Below are positions 6,713 through 6,926 of a DNA stretch of 6,926 nucleotides, in pieces; the first letter of the stretch is position 1; each line of letters opens with the position of its first letter. The notes below the pieces were generated by a model. It saw nothing but the letters and a program-made list of their open reading frames with translations. It ran no database searches and was not told the DNA's origin. The stretch spans positions 1-6,926 of the forward strand of contig JAJISH010000424.1 in the NCBI GenBank assembly GCA_022848825.1, in the 5' to 3' direction. This stretch comes from Thermoplasmatota archaeon. GTDB taxonomy: Archaea > Thermoplasmatota > Thermoplasmata > RBG-16-68-12 > JAGMCJ01. The translations under genes were made by a program, and so were the position numbers.

Positions 6713-6728
6713 CGATTTAATCCTTTGT
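6713..6728 (-). promoter_or_regulatory. Putative TATA/BRE promoter for the beta-propeller gene (leaderless)
   Basis: On the minus strand the stretch reads ACAAAGGATTAAATCG. The AT-rich ATTAAAT core (6715-6721) preceded by a purine-rich ACAAAGG resembles an archaeal BRE-TATA pair. The core is centred about 26 bases from the GTG at 6691, the usual TATA-to-start-site distance, so transcription would begin at or near the start codon. That agrees with the absence of a Shine-Dalgarno sequence. The evidence is position and composition only. Confidence 0.4.
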
Positions 6729-6797
6729 CAATCGAACGATGGTCATTGGTAGTCGGTCGGAAAGAGACGCGCTTGCCCATGGCTAGATGGAAAGTGG

Positions 6798-6819
6798 ATT
6801 ATCACCTGTGATAATTATC
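6798..6819. promoter_or_regulatory. Perfect inverted repeat, probable regulator-binding site
   Basis: ATTATCAC (6798-6805), a 2-bp CT spacer, then GTGATAAT (6808-6815) form a perfect 8+8 palindrome. It overlaps a second perfect palindrome, GATAATTATC (6810-6819). The pair lies in the divergent intergenic region, about 15 bp upstream of the TATA-like element at 6829. In archaea this upstream position suits an activator or a dimeric helix-turn-helix regulator. With a 2-base loop it cannot form a good RNA hairpin and no T-run follows, so a terminator is unlikely. Confidence 0.5.
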
Positions 6820-6828
6820 AACTAGTCT

Positions 6829-6840
6829 ACATATATATCG
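6829..6840 (+). promoter_or_regulatory. Putative TATA box for the right-edge gene
   Basis: ACATATATATCG is the most TATA-like run in the window, inside the AT-rich part of the intergenic region. A start site about 25 bases downstream would fall near 6860 and give a leader of roughly 45 nt before the ATG at 6906. That leader holds two weak inverted repeats (CTTCT 6851-6855 with AGAAG 6866-6870, and TCTAA 6875-6879 with TTAGA 6885-6889), whose role, if any, is unclear. Confidence 0.4.
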
Positions 6841-6905
6841 AGATTCTATTCTTCTTAGAGCTTTCAGAAGCCACTCTAACGAGATTAGAACTTAGCGGGG
6901 CCGAC

Positions 6906-6926
6906 ATGAAAAGAGAGCATTTCAGA
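6906..6926 (+). CDS. Start of an unidentified gene cut by the window edge (3' partial)
   Basis: ATG at 6906 opens a frame reading MKREHFR before the sequence ends. Support is contextual: a TATA-like element and a palindrome lie upstream, and a G-rich run (AGCGGGG, 6894-6900) sits at ribosome-binding-site distance. Seven residues are too few to identify a product, and the frame is also open upstream without another ATG nearby. It would be transcribed divergently from the beta-propeller gene. Confidence 0.4.

Noticed and set aside
6201..6811. Plus-strand open frames opposite the beta-propeller gene
   Set aside because: Ser/Pro-rich translations without motifs, complementary to a coherent repeat protein on the minus strand.
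6851..6889. Two short inverted repeats (CTTCT/AGAAG and TCTAA/TTAGA) as a riboswitch or terminator
   Set aside because: Stems are only 5 bp, AT-rich, and not followed by a T-run; no known riboswitch core is visible.

Overview
The window looks archaeal, most likely from a Euryarchaeota lineage such as Thermoplasmata; the lineage is an inference, not something the sequence proves. The reasons are three single-domain KaiC/RAD55-like ATPases, a DUF835-type membrane protein, arginine coded mainly by AGG/AGA, tightly packed genes with ATGA stop-start overlaps, and TATA-like promoter elements instead of -35/-10 boxes. No mobile element, CRISPR array, tRNA or rRNA is visible.

Layout. Positions 1-5774 (+ strand) hold five genes that look like one transcription unit. 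They are: a TPR-plus-KaiC-like protein whose 5' end lies outside the window (1-1896); a stand-alone KaiC-like ATPase (1898-2701); a small two-helix membrane protein with what I read as a cytosolic ASCH (PUA-like) domain (2708-3265); a seven-helix membrane protein with a DUF835-like domain and an unrecognised helical tail (3262-5046); and a third KaiC-like ATPase (5043-5774). Spacing between them is 1 nt, 6 nt, a 4-nt overlap and a 4-nt overlap. On the opposite strand a beta-propeller-like protein with a C-terminal four-cysteine, zinc-ribbon-like tail (6691-5771) converges on the operon, and its stop codon overlaps the operon's last stop in a single CTAG. Positions 6692-6905 are a divergent intergenic region with two putative TATA-like promoters and a perfect inverted repeat. 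A gene entering the right edge appears to start at 6906.

Working model (inference). The cluster resembles the KaiC-centred signalling modules proposed for archaea. The seven-helix protein would be the receptor, the TPR protein a scaffold or adaptor fused to an ATPase, and the two small ATPases partners that could form homo- or hetero-hexamers. All three ATPases share an unusual P-loop ending in GTMKSS, with Met where Gly normally precedes the catalytic Lys. All three have lost the second glutamate of the KaiC catalytic pair, and the TPR-fused copy has lost both, carrying Asp-Gln. The DUF835 domain itself lines up with the KaiC core and appears to keep a degenerate P-loop with Gln in place of Lys. 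The most unusual component is the membrane-anchored ASCH-like protein. No KaiA, KaiB, histidine kinase or archaellum gene is visible here.
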